A DNA stretch of 64,000 nucleotides from Dipteronia dyeriana (Eukaryota; Streptophyta; Magnoliopsida; Sapindales; Sapindaceae): NCBI GenBank assembly GCA_032871835.1, contig CM065298.1:92193891-92257890 (forward strand), written 5' to 3'. The position numbers and the translations under genes are program-made. Shown here piece by piece: positions 59,441 to 64,000 of this stretch; positions within the stretch are counted from its first letter, which is position 1; each line of letters begins with the position of its first letter. The notes beneath the pieces are model-generated. The model was not told where the DNA came from. It did not search any database and saw nothing but the letters and a program-made list of their open reading frames with translations.

Positions 59441-61096
59441 GGTGAGCAAAGTTACGCCCCGGAGTCCATTTTCACACTTTTCCAATTCGAATTTTGAAAT
59501 ATTTTCTAAATGAAAAGTGTGTATTTATATGTCTACTTGATGGTGTTGAAATTTTATCAAATGATATTAACTTCTTTTAAATATACACACCAAAGAGTGG
59601 ACAATAGACGAACTTGAATTTCGACAGTTTTTGATATTTTTTGCCTCCATATTGAGTTGCTTTCTTTTGTGTGCCGGTAGAGATATGCATAGTTGCTTTT
59701 AGCTCTGTGCATCACTTAAATTTTGCTTGTACAGTGCCAATCTTTTGATGTTGAGGTGGATAGAACTCTTTGCTTGTTTAGCTTAGGAAAATAGTGGAGA
59801 CTACCCGTGAGCTACACTTAAGCCTAAAAACCGAAATTTATGGGTTTTGTTTCTACTCTTTAAACACTTTTCGATTTTGTTCTTAATTGTGATCTCATTG
59901 TACTTCAAATTTGTATTGATTGCCATAGAACTTTATCATATGGACTGCTTGTTGAGATTTATATTCCCTTATTATATGGACTTTTAGAAATGATTTAGGA
60001 CTTGAGTGTGTTCTTAATCTCCACAAATATAACCCAAACACTCCAATGTCCCTATGTGTGTTTTCATTACAAAAATTGAGCTTAAACACTAAACCTCCAT
60101 ACACCAATATAACCCAAACACAAGTCATACCCTAGTTATTGATCATGTTAAGGTGTATGGCTTTAAAGAAGTTATATTTGCTCTAAATTTTGTAAATGTG
60201 TACTTAGGCAATTATGTGTAAATGTGCAAAGGCAAGGGCTAAAAAAAAAAGAAAATAAGTGTGAATTATAAACACTTAAGCCTTCAAGTTATTCAAATAA
60301 AAAGTTACTCACCAATGAGTACAAGTGTAGCACAAATGTGCAATGTAAAGTTTAGTGTCTAATCACTTGTGATGTAATGTGTTTTAAAGCTAACTAAAGT
60401 ATTGTAATATGTATAAACACCTTTGGATGATTAGTAACTTTATCCTTCTCAATCTTACCATATCTTCCATCCCATACACCACTTCAAATCACCTTGGCCT
60501 CAATACAAGTGAAGGAAAGTCCATTTGATCTCTTAGAAAGTCTATATTGGGAATATGACTCAATGCATGCTCTTTCCACGTTCATGACATTTCAATTCTT
60601 TTCATGAGATCTATCACTATAAAATGTGCTTCATTGAATATAGTCATATGTGATATATTAGATTCCATGAACCTAACTTCCAAATCGCATGTGTTTGCTA
60701 AAGAGTGATCGCCTAGGTTATGAGTGAAAAATCGGACTGAAATCCGGTGAGGATTAGAGTCTACGAATTTTATCTTGAGCATTTGAGTGTTTTTGATTTG
60801 TAAACCGAAAACATCCTAAGCATTGGCATACTTGCATTGTGTGAAGCATTGTTATTGATTGATATATTTAAGATACTAGCATGTGTGTGTTGTTTTTATG
60901 TGGTATGTTTGAATTGCATCTCAGCTTTCTTGCAGAGTTATACGTTTGTGGGTGTTCGTATATGTAAACCCTTAGAAGACAAAACTTCTCTATCTATGGA
61001 TCGCCTAGCTTAGTTTTTAATTATGTTCATTTTGTTTGAACGTTTTTCGTTTTAGTTTTTTGTTCCAGGACGAGCAAAAGATAGGTTTGGGGGTAT
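59441..61096 (+). other. Internal non-coding region of the nested LTR element
   Basis: No gene. Plus-strand T-rich DNA ending in the polypurine tract before the 3' LTR. Confidence 0.7.
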
Positions 61097-63219
61097 TGAT
61101 CGGAACGATTTATATACCTATTTGAGGTCCCCATTACCTAGCTTTTGTTCTTTTTTTTTAGTATATTTTGGCATTTGATGTGTTTGTGAGCCTTGTGTAG
61201 GTATATGTTCCCTAAGGAAGGTATTTGAGCTTAATTGAAGAGTTTTGGAGGTTAAAGTGTAGAATTTGGAATAGCTTGTGCAAACACCTTAACTTTGGAA
61301 GATAATATCTCTCTCCTCCGATCGAACTACGTCTCCCATAACCATTTTTCGGAAATCCCCGGAGGTCTTCTTTCCAACTCACTTTACAGATCGCGATACC
61401 AATGTTTCTAGAGAAAGTTATGACCGTTTTGGTAATGGTGCACAGAGAAGTGTGGTACACAACCGAGCAAGACCAAGTTGCGTACCGCGTAGAAGGGAAG
61501 CAAGCTCCAAAAGTGATGTGTGGTTCACTGTGTTGATGCTTACAGCACATCGTACCGCATATCTTGACAGAAATGTATTTTTCAGCCATTTTCAGAAGGG
61601 TATTCTTATCTTTTCACCCAAAAGTCTTGTCCTAACCTCCCACACTATAAATACCCCCTTTTCTCCTCATTCTTAAGAGATCTCTTCCCCTTTTTTCCCC
61701 TTCTCATGCCTCTTCTCTTCTTCTTCCATTTTCTTTCATCTTTTGCTCCCATGGAGGTTTTTCCTCCATGGGAGCTCACCATACACCTCAACCTCACCAT
61801 TTTACATCTCCTTCATCCATCTTAGAGTAGATTACAAAGGAAATAGGAGTCAAAACCAATCTATGAAGGATTTTAGCATCTTTTGAGGGTTTGTCTTTAA
61901 GGGTTTGTTTCATTTTACTTATTTTTTTGTATTTCTTGTTTTCTTTGATGTATTCCACCAATTTGGGGATATTGTAAACCTACACTTGTGTAATAAATAT
62001 TTTGATTGTTCTTAAATTCATTTGGGTTTTATTTTGCTCTTTGATATATGTGTTTTTATGCTCTTAATATGATATGTATGTGTATGAATTGTTTAGGATT
62101 GGGTTTAGGAGTAGTTGTAATTTAGAGTAGAAATTAGATACCCATGATTGTTGATTGATTGATGGATGACTTGAAATTACATGTATTGAGTAATTTGAGT
62201 AATATAGATTTTAGCCCCAAAGAGTAGAAAAAGTTTCAGTTCAGGCTTTTAGTTGCTAAATTGACCTTGGTTCATATCCTTGTTCTTAATGGGTCTTTGT
62301 ATTAAGACACGACTATCCATCCACGTGACCGGATTGGGTGATGAATTGATTGTGAGGAAATTCCCTAATCAAGAGGATGAACCTTTAACCTAAATTGAAT
62401 GTTCTTAATGATATAACAATCACATTGTTGCATATAGTTGTTAGGTAAACTTGTTTCTCATGTTTAGTCATCCTAGAGAGTTGACTAAACTGAATCTTTG
62501 ACTAAACTGAATCTTTGACATAGAAGTAAAGACCACTGACATTTTTCTTGTGCTTGTGTTGTTATATGGATGTTTTGAGTGCTTAAAGCTTTTGCTTAAT
62601 TGATCACTTTGTAATTGATCAATGGTTAGATGCTATGTACCGAGAGGAGACACATTTGACAATGCTTAGATAAACATTCACTATGATTGACTAGAAAGTG
62701 CTAGAACCACTAGGCTAGCGTATAGGGTTCGATTTGTATTCCACGTGCTTAATGGTTTCATATATATTGTCCGGATTGCTCAAGAGAGATTTCGGGTATA
62801 TATGGATACTATCTCTAAGACATCGAGAGAGATTATAGATTAATTAAGGGGATACGAGCCTATGTATATTTGCACATTTGAGGATTAGGTGAGTCTAGAA
62901 CGTAATTAGGAGGATTGTCACGGTTAAGTCGTTTCCCTAGTGTAACCAAATTTCATGCGTATCTCCATTCCATCTATCATTGTATATATCATTTATATAA
63001 GTTATTTAGTTATATTATTATTCACTTTTCCGCACACGCAACACACGATTTCGCTCGGAGTGTTGTAATAATAGCTAGAATTAGAGACGATCTGTGAATA
63101 TCACCTCCTTGTGGATCGATTCCTTGCTTGCCGATGTGCTAGTCTCTGTGACTTGCGCCCTTGCGAGACCGAACTTAAATGTTCATATTTGATAACATTG
63201 CAACGACGTGTCCCGATCA
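61097..63219 (+). repeat. Complete 3' LTR (2.1 kb)
   Basis: TGATCGGAACG...GTCCCGATCA. Contains a TATA box (tataaatac, 61646-61654), a C/T-rich leader and a polyadenylation-type 'gtaataaatatt' near 61990. Confidence 0.85.
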
Positions 63220-63224
63220 AGGAA

Positions 63225-64000
63225 TCAGAAGATGTTTCGTCAAAAGATCCTTCTAAAATTAAAACTTCTTCTTCTATAGAACTAGTCGTTCCTATACTGG
63301 AATCATAATCTTTATAAAGGACTTGAATTATCTTATCTTTAATGTCATCTTCTATGTCTAAACTTCTAATTTTATTCTTTTGTTCTGGGCATCTATTTGC
63401 ATAATGTCTTTCTTTTCCACACTTAAAACATTTTGTTGATTTTTTAAATTTTTTAGAATTTTCTCTCCCTTTAGTATATCCTTTTTTGGGATCTGGAAAA
63501 TAATTGGCAGTCTTTCCTGGTATGTAATTATAATTTCTTCTTGTCTTGTATTTGTTCTTTTTTGTATTTATTGATTTCTTTGGAAAATTTTCTTTTCCTT
63601 AGGCTGGGAAGCTTGTCAAAACCAAATTGTTCACACCATGAACCAAGCTCCTTCTTGGTAGTCAGTTTTTGTTTTTTCAGTTGGCTTTTAAGTCTAATAT
63701 CATTACATAATTGTAAGGCGACTATATTAATGGCGGATATGATTTCTCCATAAGTCCAAGTATTAAGGTCTATTTGAGACCAATCAGAAACACCCATTTG
63801 TTCTACCATTTTACATCTAACTTTAGTAGAAAAAAGTTTTGGTAATCCTGAAATAAATTTTTCTTTCCAGTAAGAATTGGCATTATCAGTGCGTTGGAGG
63901 ACTTTGTTCAAGAATATATCTTTATACCATTTGAAATCACTAAGTTTTTTACATTTAAGATTTTGGAGTTTTGAAAATTCTTTTCCTTGAAGTCTATTAG
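63225..64000 (-). pseudogene. Viral coat protein C-terminus with zinc knuckle, partial
   Basis: Runs off the right edge. The frame at 63911-63528 has SYWKEKFISGLPKLFSTKVR and WTYGEIISAI, a caulimovirid coat-protein signature, then a Lys-rich stretch. A C-x2-C-x4-H-x4-C zinc knuckle (CFKCGKERHYANRC) lies at 63430-63389. The knuckle binds viral RNA in the particle. A frame change separates the two parts near 63520-63540. Confidence 0.85.

Larger units (their letters stand above)
59102..63219 (+). mobile_element. Deletion-derivative LTR retroelement nested in the viral copy
   Basis: Flanked by AGGAA on both sides (59097-59101, 63220-63224). Starts TGATCG and ends CGATCA. A partial 5' LTR (59102 to about 59440) joins directly to internal 3' non-coding DNA (about 59440-61096). 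This ends in a polypurine tract 'aggtttgggggtat' and then a full 2,123-bp 3' LTR (61097-63219). All coding DNA and the rest of the 5' LTR are deleted. Internal text 'ggacgagcaaaagataggtttgggggtattgat' sits just before the 3' LTR, as in several plant Ty3/gypsy elements. Confidence 0.88.
54880..64000 (-). mobile_element. Endogenous caulimovirid (pararetrovirus) copy, defective, split by an LTR element
   Basis: On the minus strand the order is coat protein with zinc knuckle, linker, aspartic protease, reverse transcriptase, RNase H, a further ORF, then a promoter and polyadenylation signal. There is no integrase and no LTR, which separates it from Ty3 elements. It enters the window from the right, so the movement-protein end is missing. 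An LTR retroelement (59102-63219) splits it. Stops and frameshifts occur in almost every segment. The single long pol-type region followed by an overlapping second ORF recalls florendoviruses, but genus assignment needs a phylogeny. Confidence 0.9.

Overview
The window is a transposon-rich stretch of a eudicot plant nuclear genome. It holds two conserved single-copy-type genes: a LUC7-like splicing factor (11524-15462, +, 7 exons, 353 aa) and COG7, a Golgi tethering subunit (24353-30882, -, 10 exons, 834 aa). Both keep GT/AG introns and full-length reading frames, and both resemble their Arabidopsis counterparts throughout. A short ATL-like RING-H2 gene (39709-40074, +) is a third possible host gene. 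Almost everything else is transposon- or virus-derived, consistent with a moderate to large, AT-rich plant genome. I cannot name the species.

Layout: 1-2740, broken LTR-retroelement pieces in direct and inverted order. 2741-6656, AT-rich repeat DNA with a nine-copy minisatellite. 6657-11147, a 4.5-kb non-autonomous element bounded by ~90-bp terminal inverted repeats, with two clusters of short palindromes. 11294-15462, LUC7, with a 457-bp hAT MITE (8-bp target duplication) in intron 3. 16646-16816, a Mutator-type MITE. 17996-19729, a non-autonomous hAT-like element carrying a ~20-bp tandem array. 19899-23611, a hAT element with a decayed BED/hATC transposase. 24353-30882, COG7. 31092-36263, a PIF/Harbinger element with both of its genes, inserted about 210 bp upstream of the COG7 start codon. 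36292-39440, small inverted-repeat elements, an antisense LTR fragment, microsatellites and a fresh 113-bp tandem duplication. 39709-40074, RING-H2 gene. 40287-52025, a complete but decayed 11.7-kb Ty3/gypsy element with matching LTRs, GATAT target duplication, gag-PR-RT-RH-INT, and a long antisense gene between INT and the 3' LTR. 52031-54870, repeat DNA with a SINE and a second copy of the RING gene's upstream region. 54880-64000, a minus-strand endogenous caulimovirid (pararetrovirus), split by a deletion-derivative LTR element (59102-63219, AGGAA target duplication).

The two host genes show no functional link. The window is best read as layered insertions around them: MITE in LUC7 intron, Harbinger at the COG7 promoter, Ty3 just downstream of the RING gene, and an LTR element inside an old viral copy. 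The most unusual signals are the 19-bp-period palindrome arrays, the long hairpin in LUC7 intron 3, and the antisense gene of the Ty3 element. Positions of splice sites and repeat ends were read by eye; no alignment or database search was run.
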